Translations under genes and position numbers: made by a program
Assembly (NCBI GenBank): GCA_020632915.1
Contig: JACKEP010000013.1
Location: 1 to 64,000, forward strand
Source of the DNA: Alphaproteobacteria bacterium
Lineage (GTDB): Bacteria > Myxococcota_A > UBA796 > GCA-2862545
Length of the DNA: 64,000 nucleotides
Reading direction: 5' to 3'
In this document: positions 18,830 to 29,545 of the stretch, one piece after another
Layout of the letters: every line of letters starts with the position of its first letter
Position numbering within the stretch: the first letter of the stretch is position 1
Notes under the pieces: generated by a model
The model's input: the letters and a program-made list of their open reading frames with translations, nothing else
What the model was told of the DNA's origin: nothing
The model's database searches: none

Positions 18830-19615
18830 CTAGCGACCGGTGTAGACCGGGTCGCGGCGCTCGAGGAAGGCGGCCATGCCCTCCTTCTGGTCGGCCGTGG
18901 CGAAGCAGAGCGCGAACAGGCTGCGCTCGGCGGCCAACCCGGTGAGCAGGTCGGCGTCGGCGTTCTCGTACAGGGCGCGCCGTGCGAGGCGCACGGCGAC
19001 GGGCCCCTTGGCGGCGATCGTGGCCGCCGTCTCCAGCGCCGCGTCCAGCGCGCTGCCTTCGACCGCGCGCGACGCGAGCCCGATGGCGACGGCCTCCTGC
19101 GCACCGATGATCCGGCCGGTGAGGCAGAGATCCATCGCCGCCGCCATGCCGACGCGGCGCACCAGGCGCTGCGTGCCGCCGAACCCCGGGATGACGCCGA
19201 GGTTGACCTCGGGCTGGCCGAACTTCGCCTTCTCGCCGGCGATCAGGATGTCGCAGCACATCGCGAGCTCGCAGCCACCGCCCAGCGCAAAGCCGTCGAC
19301 CGCAGCGATGACGGGCACCGGGCAGGCCTGGACGGCCATCGCCAGGTCCTGGCCGAGGCGCGCGAACGCCTCCGCCTGCGCCGGCGTGAACTCCTGCATG
19401 GCGGCGATGTCGGCGCCCGCAGCGAAGGCCTTGCCGCCCGAGCCGGTGATCACGACCGCGCGCAGATCGGGGCGCGACGTGCGCGTGCGCAGCAGCTCGG
19501 CGACCCCGGCCATCACCTCGGCGTTGAGCGCGTTGAGCGCCTTGGGACGGTGGAGCGTGAGCAGGCCGATCGCGTCGCGATCCTCCCAGAACACCACGGG
19601 CTCGGACGTCGACAC
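18830..19615 (-). CDS. Enoyl-CoA hydratase (crotonase)
   Basis: 261 residues of the crotonase family. The oxyanion-hole segments AFAAGADIAAM and DGFALGGGCELAMCCD are present, and the catalytic Glu pair is expected at GGCELA and in FGQPEVNLGVIPGFGGTQRL. It hydrates enoyl-CoA to 3-hydroxyacyl-CoA. The start is a GTG at 19615 with GGAGG 4 bases upstream. It lies between the acyl-CoA dehydrogenase and the 3-hydroxyacyl-CoA dehydrogenase genes and catalyses the step between them. Confidence 0.93.
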   Translation of the reverse strand: MSTSEPVVFWEDRDAIGLLTLHRPKALNALNAEVMAGVAELLRTRTSRPDLRAVVITGSGGKAFAAGADIAAMQEFTPAQAEAFARLGQDLAMAVQACPVPVIAAVDGFALGGGCELAMCCDILIAGEKAKFGQPEVNLGVIPGFGGTQRLVRRVGMAAAMDLCLTGRIIGAQEAVAIGLASRAVEGSALDAALETAATIAAKGPVAVRLARRALYENADADLLTGLAAERSLFALCFATADQKEGMAAFLERRDPVYTGR

Positions 19616-19731
19616 GGGGCCTCCACGATGGGCACGACACCGCGCGGGGTAACGACGGCGGAGGGGCCGGGCAACGGCCTGCCACGGGTGGGTGCGCCCG
19701 GCGGACGGGCCAGCCAGGCGGCGGGCGCGGC

Positions 19732-20586
<855 letters not shown>

Positions 20587-20730
20587 GCCTGCCTCCGAGG
20601 GCCCGTGGCCCATGCATGGGGGCCGCCGGACTAACCGATGCGGCGACGTCGCGAGCCGTCCGGTGAGGGTCCCGTCTGGACCGTCGGGCGGCTGGTGCAG
20701 CGCCGACCCCGAGGGGATACCCCCGCGCCG

Positions 20731-23700
20731 ATGCACCGCATGCCCCCCTCCCCGATGCGCCCCGTCGTCGCCGCCGCCCTCGTCGCGTGTGCCGCGCAGG
20801 CCTGCGTCTACACAGACGTGCGCGGTCCCGACCTCGGCGCCTGCGCCGATCTGCCCGACGGCGCCTACACCTACGGCGAGGCCGGCATCGGCACGTGCCT
20901 GTCGGGCCCCACCGACGTCCAGTTCCATCAGGACCCGCTCACCGGCCAGCTGCTCCTCGCGGTCACCAACGCCGACCCCTTCCGCACGTTCGCGTCGGGG
21001 AGCTGGCTCGATCTTCCCGCCGAGCAGGTGCGCACCGCCGCAGGCACCACCACCATCGACGGCCTCGATGGCGTCGGTCTGCCCCTGGAGCGCTTCGCCG
21101 GCCGCTTCGGGCTGGCGCAGGGCGGCCAGCTGGCGATCGTGCCGTCGCGCATGTCCGACGGCTCGTACTTCCGCGGCGACGACGACCGCGTCTGGTACCT
21201 CGACCTGTCCGACGCCAGCCACCCGGCCTACGCCGACCGACCGTTCGCCACGGTGGGCGCCGACCCGGGCAAGGTGCTCGTCGACGACCGCACCGGCCGG
21301 GCCTACGTGCTCAACGCCACGGGCGCGTCGATCTCGGTGCTCGACACCACGGTGCGCCCGCCGTCGCTGCTCGATCCCGCCCCGGCCTCGGTCATCACCA
21401 CGCCCCGGTTCACGCCCGTCGCCGGCTCGATCGGCCGCGCCGACCTCATCGCCGAGGTCATCGAGGGCACCGACATCACCCGCACCGACCGGTGGACGGC
21501 CACGTGGGTCGAGGGCACGTGGCGCATCTGGGTGCCCACCGGCCCCGGCCTCGCGCGCTGGTCCAGCGGCGGTCAGGACTACCGGGCGTCGGCCTTCGGC
21601 GTGGAGCTCGATCCCAGCCTCACCGACGCGATCACCGAGACCCGCGATCCGTTCATCGGCATCGAGGACGGCGCGCTCGTCGCGTGGTTCGGTGACGCTG
21701 GCGTGATCCGCTCGGCGTTCGGCGACGGCACGCTCGGCACGTGGTTCCTCGACCCCACCATCATCCTCGCGGGCGACCAGGACTGGGATGCCTACGTCGG
21801 CGGGCCGTCGCTCGTGGCGATCGAGAACCGCCAGACGATGTACTTCGACGGCCGCACGGCCGACGGCGAGCCCGCGAGCATCGGGCAGGCCACGAGCAGC
21901 GACGGCCTGCTGTTCCGCGCCCGCAGCGCGCCCGTGCTCGGTCCGCCCGATGGCTACGACAGCATCGAGCAGCCGAGCGTCCTCGTCGACGACCGCACCG
22001 GCACGGTGCGCATGTGGGCCACGCTGCGCCAGGGCGACCGGTGGTCGATCGGCAGCGCCCGTTCCAGCGACGCCGGCCTGACCTGGGAGGAGGCCGAGCC
22101 CGTCTTCGCCCCCACCGACGCCGACGTCGGCGCGCCCTACGTGGTCTACACCGGCGGGCGCTACCTGATGTGGCTCGCCGTGCGGCCGCTGGGCGGGGTG
22201 TGGTCCCACGCCACGTCGTGGTCGTGGGACGGCCTGACGTGGACGACGCCCGAGGTCATCGTGGCCTCCGACCGCGACCCGTCCGAGCCCCCGCCGCGAC
22301 TCGGCGTGCAGCCCGCCCCCTACGAGGCGTGGCGGGTGGAGGGCGACGACGCCGGCATCGTCACCACCGAGCTCACCAGCGGCACCGGCTTCCTCACCAC
22401 CAGCCGTGGCTTCTCGCTGTCGGCCGCCACCGGCCACCTCGTGGGCACCGACGTCGGCCCCAACCTCCAGGGCGGCCTGTTCCCCACCAGCGTGGCCGCC
22501 CCCAACGGCGTGACCACCGTCTACGCCACCGGCCGCGACCCCGACGGCATCGCCCGCCTCCTCGCGCTGCGCCAGCTCGGCGATCGGTGGGTCATCGCGG
22601 CCGACGACCTCGTGCCCGCCGGCGCGGGCGGCAACGTCGACGGCGCCAGCGACCCGTTGGTCTACGAGCAGGACGGCCAGTGGCACCTGATCTACGCCGG
22701 CGCTGCCGGTGAGATTCGCACCCTCGCCCACGCCGTGTCCGACGACGGCCTGCACTTCACGCCCGCCCCGATCACGGTCACCGGCGACACGGCGCCGTGG
22801 GAGAGCGTGGAGCGCCGCCCCCACAGCCTCGTGCGCACCGACGAGGGCTACACCCTCTGGTACTCGGGCTTCGACGGCAACCGCTACCGCATCGGCGCCC
22901 TGGTCAGCACCGACGGCACCACCTGGTCGCCGTCCACCGGGTCCGAGAGCCTGGTGGTGCTCAACCTCGGCAGCCCGGGCACGTTCGACGACGTCAGCGT
23001 GCGGGACCCGATGGTGATCCGCGACGGCGACACCGAGACGATGTGGTACGCCGGCAACGACGGCGCCGCCTGGTCGATCGGCGTCGCCACGCGCACGGCG
23101 GGCGGCACCTGGGTGCGCCACCGCGCCCCCTACGACGGCAACATCGCCCCGGTGCTCCAGGGGGTCGAGCAGACCTTCTCCACCGGCGGCACGCTGTCCC
23201 CGGTGGCGGTGCCCGACGGCGACGGCTTCACGCTGTGGTACGCCGGGACCGACGGCGCCGTGCTGCGCATCGGCACCGCTCGCGCCACGCTCGCCGGCGT
23301 CGGCGGCCACGACCACACCGAGGCCTTCGCCGAACAGCACTTCCTGCGCGCTGGGGACACGCTCACGTTCGACACCCGGCGCGGCGAACCCGGCCGCTCG
23401 GCCATCGCGCTCGGTCAGATCGTCGAGCGCGTGGTGCTGCCCGGCACCCCGGGCACCTCGTTCCGCGACGGTCCCACCTCGATGGTCTACGACGAGGCCC
23501 GCGGCTTCCTGTACGTCGGCTCCAAGGACTACAACGGCCTCATCGTCGTCGACGTCCGCGACGACTCCACCGCCACGTTCGACGACCGCAACTACCTCGA
23601 CATCGAGGCCGTGCTGCGCTTCGAGACCACCACGGGCGTGCTCGCGGTCCACGATCTCGTCCAGGCCGACGACGGGCTGCTCTACCTGGCGGTGCGCGAG

Positions 23701-24141
23701 CCCGACGGCGTGCTGGTGGTCGACCCCACCGGCGTGGTCGACGACGACGTCAAGGAGGTCCTCGACCACACCGTCCGCGGCGTGCTCCCCGTCCACGACC
23801 TCACCGACGACGACGGCGACGAGACCTTCGCGGCGCTGGGCGTGGCCGGCATCGCGCTCGTCCCCGGGCGCGACCTGCTGATCACCACCCACTTCCGCGA
23901 CAACAGCATCTCGGTGTTCGACCTGACGCTCGGCGCCGTCGGCGAGGAGATCGCCCACCTCGAGGACGTGGGCGAGCAGCCCCACCTCGTGCGCGTGGCC
24001 CCCGACGGCACGTGGGCGGTCGTGGCCACCTACCTCGGCTCCACCACCGACAGCGCCGACGGCTCGTCGTTGCTGGTGCTCGACCTCGACCCGGCGAGCC
24101 CCACCTACCTGCAGGTGCGCGCGAGGATCGTGAACCGATGA
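20731..24141 (+). CDS. Large beta-propeller lipoprotein
   Basis: 1136 residues. The signal peptide ends in a short lipobox-like AAQAC, so it is probably a lipoprotein. Repeated segments with the pattern S-x-DG-x-x-(F/W) (for example SSDGLLF, SDDGLHF, DGTTW) and many Trp-Tyr strands resemble Asp-box or five-bladed propellers of the glycosidase type. The last 250 residues hold NHL/YVTN-like strands (FLYVGSKDYNGLIVVDV, NSISVFDL, SLLVLDLDP). No enzyme active site is recognisable. ATG 20731 is chosen for its position before the signal. It is translationally coupled to the next gene (ATGA overlap), so the two probably act together on the cell surface. Confidence 0.7.
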   Translation: MHRMPPSPMRPVVAAALVACAAQACVYTDVRGPDLGACADLPDGAYTYGEAGIGTCLSGPTDVQFHQDPLTGQLLLAVTNADPFRTFASGSWLDLPAEQVRTAAGTTTIDGLDGVGLPLERFAGRFGLAQGGQLAIVPSRMSDGSYFRGDDDRVWYLDLSDASHPAYADRPFATVGADPGKVLVDDRTGRAYVLNATGASISVLDTTVRPPSLLDPAPASVITTPRFTPVAGSIGRADLIAEVIEGTDITRTDRWTATWVEGTWRIWVPTGPGLARWSSGGQDYRASAFGVELDPSLTDAITETRDPFIGIEDGALVAWFGDAGVIRSAFGDGTLGTWFLDPTIILAGDQDWDAYVGGPSLVAIENRQTMYFDGRTADGEPASIGQATSSDGLLFRARSAPVLGPPDGYDSIEQPSVLVDDRTGTVRMWATLRQGDRWSIGSARSSDAGLTWEEAEPVFAPTDADVGAPYVVYTGGRYLMWLAVRPLGGVWSHATSWSWDGLTWTTPEVIVASDRDPSEPPPRLGVQPAPYEAWRVEGDDAGIVTTELTSGTGFLTTSRGFSLSAATGHLVGTDVGPNLQGGLFPTSVAAPNGVTTVYATGRDPDGIARLLALRQLGDRWVIAADDLVPAGAGGNVDGASDPLVYEQDGQWHLIYAGAAGEIRTLAHAVSDDGLHFTPAPITVTGDTAPWESVERRPHSLVRTDEGYTLWYSGFDGNRYRIGALVSTDGTTWSPSTGSESLVVLNLGSPGTFDDVSVRDPMVIRDGDTETMWYAGNDGAAWSIGVATRTAGGTWVRHRAPYDGNIAPVLQGVEQTFSTGGTLSPVAVPDGDGFTLWYAGTDGAVLRIGTARATLAGVGGHDHTEAFAEQHFLRAGDTLTFDTRRGEPGRSAIALGQIVERVVLPGTPGTSFRDGPTSMVYDEARGFLYVGSKDYNGLIVVDVRDDSTATFDDRNYLDIEAVLRFETTTGVLAVHDLVQADDGLLYLAVREPDGVLVVDPTGVVDDDVKEVLDHTVRGVLPVHDLTDDDGDETFAALGVAGIALVPGRDLLITTHFRDNSISVFDLTLGAVGEEIAHLEDVGEQPHLVRVAPDGTWAVVATYLGSTTDSADGSSLLVLDLDPASPTYLQVRARIVNR

Positions 24142-25958
24142 GGACCGCCACGCTGCGGGTGGGCCTGGTGTCGCTGCTGTGCGCCTGCGCCCAGACCACC
24201 ACCTACCTGGGCACGTTCGACACACCGGCGCCCATCGCGGTGCTCGACGCCGCGAACGGCCCGTTCACCGAGCCGATCGGCTACGCCGCCGACAGCAACG
24301 GCGGGCGCATCCGCGTGCTCGCGCTCGCCCGCGGCCGCTACCTCGCCGAGGACCCCTACGCGTCGTTCGACCGTGGCGCCAACCTGCCCACCGGCGCGTC
24401 GCGCCTGTTGGCCGGCGTGGCCGGCTACGCCCCCGACCCGGCCCATGCGTGGGTGTGGGCGATCGATCGCGGGGCGCAGGAACTCCTCAAGGTGCCGCAC
24501 ATCGTCGGGCGCGATCCCGACGGCTCCCCTGCCGAGGCCGTGGCCACCGTCACCGACATCGCGCTGCCCGCCGGCGGCGACGTGCGGATCGAGGGCCTGC
24601 GCCTCGATCCCGACCGCGCCACCTCCGAGGTCTGGACGCTGACGTGGGACGGGCAGGCCTGGCAGGTGCAGGGCACGCTCGCCGGGCCTCAGCCGGCGCT
24701 GTTCCCCGACGTCGGCTGGGCCGCCGTGCGCGGGGGCCTGTCGCTGGTCGTGCGCGGCACGGCCGCCGTCGGCGACACCATCACGATCACGGTCGACCGC
24801 GGCGTCGAGGTCTTCCCGCTCGACGGGCGCCCCCTCGACCTGTCGATGGCGCCCGACCAGAGCACGCTGCTGGTGCTCGTGCAGGACGAGGACGGCGTCG
24901 CCACGGCCCACACGGTCGACCCCGCCACGGGGGCGATCGGCACCGCCCTCGCGCTGCCGGCGGGCGCCTCGCCCAGCCGCATCAGCTGGAGCGCCGACAG
25001 CGCCACGCTCTACCTCACCGACAAGGCGCTGCCGGTGATCCACGAGGTCGACGTGGCCTCGTCGCAGGTCACCGACCACGCCCTGCCGTGGCCGGCGCTC
25101 GACGTCGCCCCGCTCGACGACGACGTCGGCCGCCTGCTCTACGTCGCCCCGCTCGGGGTCGCCGGGGGCAACGACGTCTGGCTGCTCGACCCCGCCACCG
25201 ACACGTTCGTCGACGTCAACCTGGCCACCGCCGCGGTCGACCCGATGCACTTCCTGTCGCCGGTGCGCGGTCTGGCCGCCCTGCCCGAGCCCTACGACCT
25301 GCCGTCGCAGGACGAGGACAACCCGCCCCGGTCCCGCAGCGTGGCGGTCAGCCTGCAGGAGGGCATGGTGGTGTGGATGGAGGAGCGCACCGGCTGCCTC
25401 GTCCCCGACCGCCTCGGCCCGCGCACGCAGCTGCGCTCGGCCACCACGGTGATCGCCGACTACGAGCCCGACTTCCCGATCGACATCCCCGGCACGGCCT
25501 ACCTGTCCCAGACCGAGGACGTCACCCGGCACGTCAACGTCAACCCGTGCGCAGGCATCGCCCAGCCCCAGACCTGGGAGCTGCGCTTCGACGGCGTCGT
25601 CGGCGCCTGGCAGGCCATCGGCACGCTGTCGGGCACGCAGGACGCCTGGATCTACGAAGACGAGCGCTACCTGTCCGACGAGGCGGAGATCTCGCTGACG
25701 ATGCGCACGGGCACCACCCCGTCGCAGGACGGCTGGGGCATCCAGTTCAACGTGCTCGCCGGCGTCCTCCGCGGCGACGGCGACAACGAGGGCGACCGCG
25801 TGCGCGAGGTCGACCTCGATCAGCCCGCGCGCCCCGTGGTGTTCTACGCCTCGCCCTACGGCACCCGCCAGCCGTGGACGGTCGTCGCCGCCGAGGCGAG
25901 CGACCTCGTCGTGCGCATCGACCCCACCACCGGTGCGGTCGACGCCGTGTGGGACTGA
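24138..25958 (+). CDS. Second beta-propeller-like lipoprotein
   Basis: 606 residues. The signal peptide MRTATLRVGLVSLLCAC ends in a lipobox. The body contains beta-strands with the wording of WD/YVTN propellers (ISWSADSATLYLTDKALPVIHEVDV, LLYVAPLG). The C-terminal region has MRTGTTPSQDGWGIQFNV and ends in ATTGAVDAVWD-like strands. No catalytic motif is seen. The start overlaps the previous stop by 4 bp. It probably forms an envelope complex with the larger lipoprotein. This is inferred from coupling and shared architecture. Confidence 0.7.
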   Translation: MRTATLRVGLVSLLCACAQTTTYLGTFDTPAPIAVLDAANGPFTEPIGYAADSNGGRIRVLALARGRYLAEDPYASFDRGANLPTGASRLLAGVAGYAPDPAHAWVWAIDRGAQELLKVPHIVGRDPDGSPAEAVATVTDIALPAGGDVRIEGLRLDPDRATSEVWTLTWDGQAWQVQGTLAGPQPALFPDVGWAAVRGGLSLVVRGTAAVGDTITITVDRGVEVFPLDGRPLDLSMAPDQSTLLVLVQDEDGVATAHTVDPATGAIGTALALPAGASPSRISWSADSATLYLTDKALPVIHEVDVASSQVTDHALPWPALDVAPLDDDVGRLLYVAPLGVAGGNDVWLLDPATDTFVDVNLATAAVDPMHFLSPVRGLAALPEPYDLPSQDEDNPPRSRSVAVSLQEGMVVWMEERTGCLVPDRLGPRTQLRSATTVIADYEPDFPIDIPGTAYLSQTEDVTRHVNVNPCAGIAQPQTWELRFDGVVGAWQAIGTLSGTQDAWIYEDERYLSDEAEISLTMRTGTTPSQDGWGIQFNVLAGVLRGDGDNEGDRVREVDLDQPARPVVFYASPYGTRQPWTVVAAEASDLVVRIDPTTGAVDAVWD

Positions 25959-25973
25959 GCCGCCCCGGCCGAC

Positions 25974-26813
25974 CTACCCCGACACCTTGCGGTGGTGGTG
26001 CTCGATCCGGTCGAGCTCGGCCGTGAGGTAGCGGAACGCCTCGTCCACGTCGTCGGTGCGATGGACCAGCAGCTTGTCGGTGGGTGCGATGACGCCGGCC
26101 TCGACCATCGCGTCGAGGTCGAGCACCTTGTCCCAGTAGGCGGTGCCGAACAGCACGATCGGCACCTCCTTGGTGACCTTGCCCGTCTGGATGAGCGTGA
26201 GGCTCTCGAACAGCTCGTCCATCGTGCCGAAGCCGCCGGGGAACACGACGCACGCCTTCATCAGGTAGACGAACCAGAGCTTGCGCGTGAAGAAGTAGTG
26301 GAACTCGAACGCCAGCTCTCGCGTGACGTACTCGTTGACGCCGGGCTCGAAGGGCAGGCTGATGCCCAGGCCGACGCTGCGCCCGTTCTCGACGTCGGCA
26401 GCCCCCCGGTTGGCCGCCTCCATGATGCCGGGCCCGCCGCCGGTGGCGACGACGTAGTGCCGCTTGCCGTCGCGGTACTGCGCCCACTCCGTGAGGCGTC
26501 GCGACAGCTCCCGCGCCTCGTCGTAGTACCGCGCCAGCTTGTGGGCGGCGGTGGCGCGGGCCAGCTCGCGGGCTGCGGCCGCGTCGTCGGGAGCTGCGGC
26601 CACCTTGGCCTGCGCGTCGGCGAGCAGCGTGGCCGCCACCTCGGGCGGTCGGGCGCGGGCCGAGCCGAAGAACACGATGGTGTCGTGCACGCCCTGCTGA
26701 CTGAACCGCTGGCGGGGCTCCTCGTACTCGCAGAGGATGCGGATGGGGCGCGCGGGGGGCGCGTTGAGGAACCCCAGGTTCTTATAGGCCTTCTCGGGCT
26801 TGAAGTTGCTCAT
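25974..26813 (-). CDS. LOG-family protein (possible nucleoside monophosphate phosphoribohydrolase)
   Basis: 279 residues. The two family signatures are clear: GGGPGIMEAANRGA and PGGFGTMDELFE. The family includes cytokinin riboside monophosphate phosphoribohydrolases (LOG) and was formerly annotated as lysine decarboxylase. Bacterial members such as PpnN cleave purine nucleotides. An N-terminal extension of about 100 residues, with the helical segment AKVAAAPDDAAAARELARATAAHKLARYYDE, is longer than in the minimal LOG proteins. The start at 26813 has GGAG 5 bases upstream. It is convergent with the propeller lipoprotein gene. The true substrate is not known. Confidence 0.85.
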   Translation of the reverse strand: MSNFKPEKAYKNLGFLNAPPARPIRILCEYEEPRQRFSQQGVHDTIVFFGSARARPPEVAATLLADAQAKVAAAPDDAAAARELARATAAHKLARYYDEARELSRRLTEWAQYRDGKRHYVVATGGGPGIMEAANRGAADVENGRSVGLGISLPFEPGVNEYVTRELAFEFHYFFTRKLWFVYLMKACVVFPGGFGTMDELFESLTLIQTGKVTKEVPIVLFGTAYWDKVLDLDAMVEAGVIAPTDKLLVHRTDDVDEAFRYLTAELDRIEHHHRKVSG

Positions 26814-26993
26814 CGACGCTCCGGTGGCGCGTGGCGGCGCCACGTGGTGATCCCATCGTCCCGTTCCCTAGCCGGCTGGAGCCCGACACGCGGTGGACGC
26901 GACCACGTCGGTTGGGGGTCTTGGTTGCGGATCGAGACGGGATAGGGGCAGATCGAGGCAGCTGCGCGCCCCCGGGCCCGCACGGAGGAGACG

Positions 26994-27503
26994 ATGAACC
27001 GCACCCTGCAGACGTTGATCCTGGCCACCACCCTGCCAGGCTGCATCTTCTTCCGGTCGCCCGGCAAGTTCGTGCACGACGACGACGACACCGTCGACCG
27101 CGACACCGACGTCGTCGACACCGACATGGACGACACCGCCGTCGACACCGACGTCGTCGACACCGACACGGTCGATACCGACGTCGTCGACACCGACACC
27201 GACGGCCCGTCCGACACCGACCTGCTGTCGCCCCTGTCGTTCGACCCCGACCACGCCGCCGTGGGCGACGACACCATCCTCGTCCTGTCGTCCGAGGGCG
27301 TCATCGACCTGTCGAACGTGCTGGAGGTGCGCTTCTTCGGCAGCGCCAACGTCGCCGTGAGCAGCACGCGCGTGCAGGGCGACGCGCTCCTGGTGGCCAT
27401 CGCCGTCCCCGACGACGCCACGCCAGGCGTGCAGGACGTGCTGGTGCGGTTCACCAACGGCACCGGCCTGTGGCTCGAGGACGTGTTCACCGTCACGCCG
27501 TGA
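26994..27503 (+). CDS. Lipoprotein with VDTD spacer repeat
   Basis: 169 residues. The signal peptide ends at a canonical lipobox LPGC. Residues about 29-76 are an acidic spacer built from VDTD, VVDTD and similar units, and could bind divalent cations. The C-terminal 90 residues look like an immunoglobulin-like (IPT/TIG-type) domain (HAAVGDDTILVLSS ... TPGVQDVLVRFTNGTG). The start has GGAGGA 5-6 bases upstream. The spacer probably lifts the domain from the membrane, as in many Myxococcota lipoproteins. Confidence 0.75.
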   Translation: MNRTLQTLILATTLPGCIFFRSPGKFVHDDDDTVDRDTDVVDTDMDDTAVDTDVVDTDTVDTDVVDTDTDGPSDTDLLSPLSFDPDHAAVGDDTILVLSSEGVIDLSNVLEVRFFGSANVAVSSTRVQGDALLVAIAVPDDATPGVQDVLVRFTNGTGLWLEDVFTVTP

Positions 27504-27552
27504 CCGCGTCCGGCGTACGTCGGCCGCGCGCGCTCCCCGAGCGCGCCGCGTC

Positions 27553-28095
27553 CTAGACGTGCTCGACGCCGCCCGGCACCGTGCCGCCCCAGCTGTCGAG
27601 GCGCACGCGCAGCAGCAGCTGGCGCGTGCCCGTGCCGGCCTCGACCTCGACCTCGCGCACGACCTCGAAGCCGACGTCGCGGTAGACCCGCATCGCGCGG
27701 GTGTTGTCGCTGCCGACGAGGAGGGTGACCGCGGAGATGCCCTCGCTGGCGAGCGCTTCGAGCACCCAGCCGACGAAGCGCTGGCCCAGGCCGCGACCCC
27801 GCCAACCCGGCAGGATGGCCATCGACAGCAGCAGGGCCTCGTGGGGCGGGTCCCACGAGCGCACCACCACGGCCGCTCCGATGATGCGGCCGTCGGCCCG
27901 GAGCAGCAGGACCTCGCCGTGCTGGAGCAGGGCCTGCGCCGTGTAGCGGCTGTAGGTGGTCTCCACGAACGACTGCAGGTCGATCTCGACCAGCGCCTCG
28001 GCCAGCTGCGGATCGCTGCGGTCGGCGCGCTCCATGCGGACGGTGCACGACCGGGCTCCGGGCAGATCCAGGTGGTGCTCGACGAGGGCGGTCAT
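27553..28095 (-). CDS. GNAT-family N-acetyltransferase
   Basis: 180 residues. The acetyl-CoA binding motif LSMAILPGWRGRGLGQRFV is clear, followed by the typical VTLLVGSDNTRAMRVYRDVGFEVV, as in RimI-like enzymes. It transfers an acetyl group to an amine, with unknown substrate. The start at 28095 has GGAG 8 bases upstream. The gene is divergent from the M24 peptidase, with 100 bp between starts. Confidence 0.88.
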   Translation of the reverse strand: MTALVEHHLDLPGARSCTVRMERADRSDPQLAEALVEIDLQSFVETTYSRYTAQALLQHGEVLLLRADGRIIGAAVVVRSWDPPHEALLLSMAILPGWRGRGLGQRFVGWVLEALASEGISAVTLLVGSDNTRAMRVYRDVGFEVVREVEVEAGTGTRQLLLRVRLDSWGGTVPGGVEHV

Positions 28096-28195
28096 TCGAG
28101 GTCTCCGGACGACGGCGTGCCACCGACGGACAAGGCACGGTCCCCGCGCCCGGTTACCCCGTTCGACCGTCCTTCGCCCTCCGGAGCGACCGTTC

Positions 28196-29518
28196 ATGCC
28201 CGTCCAGCCCGACTTCGCCGCCCACAAGAAGGCCCTGCTCGACCGCCTCCCCGAGGGGGAGGCCGTCCTGCTGTTCGGCGCGCCCACGCGCCTGCGCAAC
28301 GGCGACGCCGAGCACCGCTACCGGCCCGACAGCGACGTGTGGTGGCTCACCGGCTGGCCCGACCCCGAGGTCGCCGTGTTCGTCGCCCACGGCGACACGC
28401 CGGTCACCATGTTCGTGCAGCCCCGCGACCCCACCGCCGAGACGTGGACCGGCCGCCGTGCGGGCCCCGAGGGTGCCCGGGCGCGCTTCGGCGCCGACGC
28501 CGCGTTCGCCTACGACCGGCTGGAGGCGGAGCTGCCGCGCCTGCTGCAGGGCCACACCGCCCTGCACTACGCCTTCGGCGTCGACGCCGAGCACGACGCC
28601 CTCCTGCAGGCGTCGATCCACAAGGCCGCGCGCTCGGCGCGTCGCAACGGCCTCGACGTCCCCGAGACCTTCCACGCCCCGAGCAAGCTGCTGCACGAGC
28701 TGCGTCTGTTCAAGCTGCCCGACGAGGTCGCCCTCCTCCGCGAGGCCGGTCGGATCAGCGCCGAGGCCCACGTCGCCGCGATGCGGGCAGGCCGCCCGGG
28801 GGCGGCCGAGTACGAGATCGAGTCGGCGATCGAGCACACCTTCCGCCGCCAGGGCTCCGAGGGCCCCGGCTACACCAGCATCGTCGCCGCCGGCGACAAC
28901 GCCAACATCCTGCACTACATCGTCAACGACTGCGTGGTGGCCGAAGGCGACCTCGTGCTCGTCGACGCCGGCTGCGAGGTCGGTCACTACACGGCCGACA
29001 TCACCCGCACCTGGCCCGCCAACGGCCGGTTCACGCCGCCCCAGCGTCGGGTCTACCAGGCCGTGCTCGACGCCCAGCTCGCCGCCATCGCCGCGGTCAA
29101 GCCCGGTGCGACGTTCATGGACGTCCACGACACCGCGATCCGCAGCCTCACCACGTCGATGGTGGCGCTGGGCCTGCTCGAGGGCGAGGTTGACGACCTG
29201 ATCGCGTCCGAGGCCTACAAGGCCTGGTACATGCACGGCACCAGCCACTGGCTCGGCCTCGACGTCCACGACGTCGGCACCTACGCCCGGGGGGGCCGCA
29301 GCCGTGTGCTCGAGCCCGGCATGGTGCTCACGATCGAGCCCGGGCTCTACATCCCCGCCGCGAGCGAGGACGCGCCGGCCGACCTGCGCGGCATCGGCAT
29401 CCGCATCGAAGACGACGTCCTCGTCACCGCCTCGGGCTGCGAGGTGCTCACGGCCGACGCCCCGAAGACGGTCGAGGCCCTCGAAGCCGTGTGCGCCCGG
29501 GCCGCCCGCGTGGCCTGA
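28196..29518 (+). CDS. Xaa-Pro aminopeptidase (M24B family)
   Basis: 440 residues. An N-terminal aminopeptidase P domain (VLLFGAPTRLRNGDAEHRYRPDSDVWWLTGW) precedes the pita-bread catalytic domain. Metal ligands are visible: two Asp in LVDAGCEVGHYTADITRTWP, His in MHGTSHWLGLDVHDVG, Glu in LTIEPGLYI and Glu in GIRIEDDV. It should remove N-terminal residues before proline in the cytoplasm, using manganese. The ATG at 28196 has GGAG about 10 bases upstream. It is very similar in layout to PepP, though the symbol is not assigned with certainty. Confidence 0.92.
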   Translation: MPVQPDFAAHKKALLDRLPEGEAVLLFGAPTRLRNGDAEHRYRPDSDVWWLTGWPDPEVAVFVAHGDTPVTMFVQPRDPTAETWTGRRAGPEGARARFGADAAFAYDRLEAELPRLLQGHTALHYAFGVDAEHDALLQASIHKAARSARRNGLDVPETFHAPSKLLHELRLFKLPDEVALLREAGRISAEAHVAAMRAGRPGAAEYEIESAIEHTFRRQGSEGPGYTSIVAAGDNANILHYIVNDCVVAEGDLVLVDAGCEVGHYTADITRTWPANGRFTPPQRRVYQAVLDAQLAAIAAVKPGATFMDVHDTAIRSLTTSMVALGLLEGEVDDLIASEAYKAWYMHGTSHWLGLDVHDVGTYARGGRSRVLEPGMVLTIEPGLYIPAASEDAPADLRGIGIRIEDDVLVTASGCEVLTADAPKTVEALEAVCARAARVA

Positions 29519-29545
29519 CCGCCGCGCCGCCTCCCCGGCGGCACG

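Noticed and set aside
20609..20620. Perfect 12-bp palindrome CCCATGCATGGG
   Set aside because: Short, G+C-rich, single copy, and located near a possible alternative start; no pattern supports an operator.
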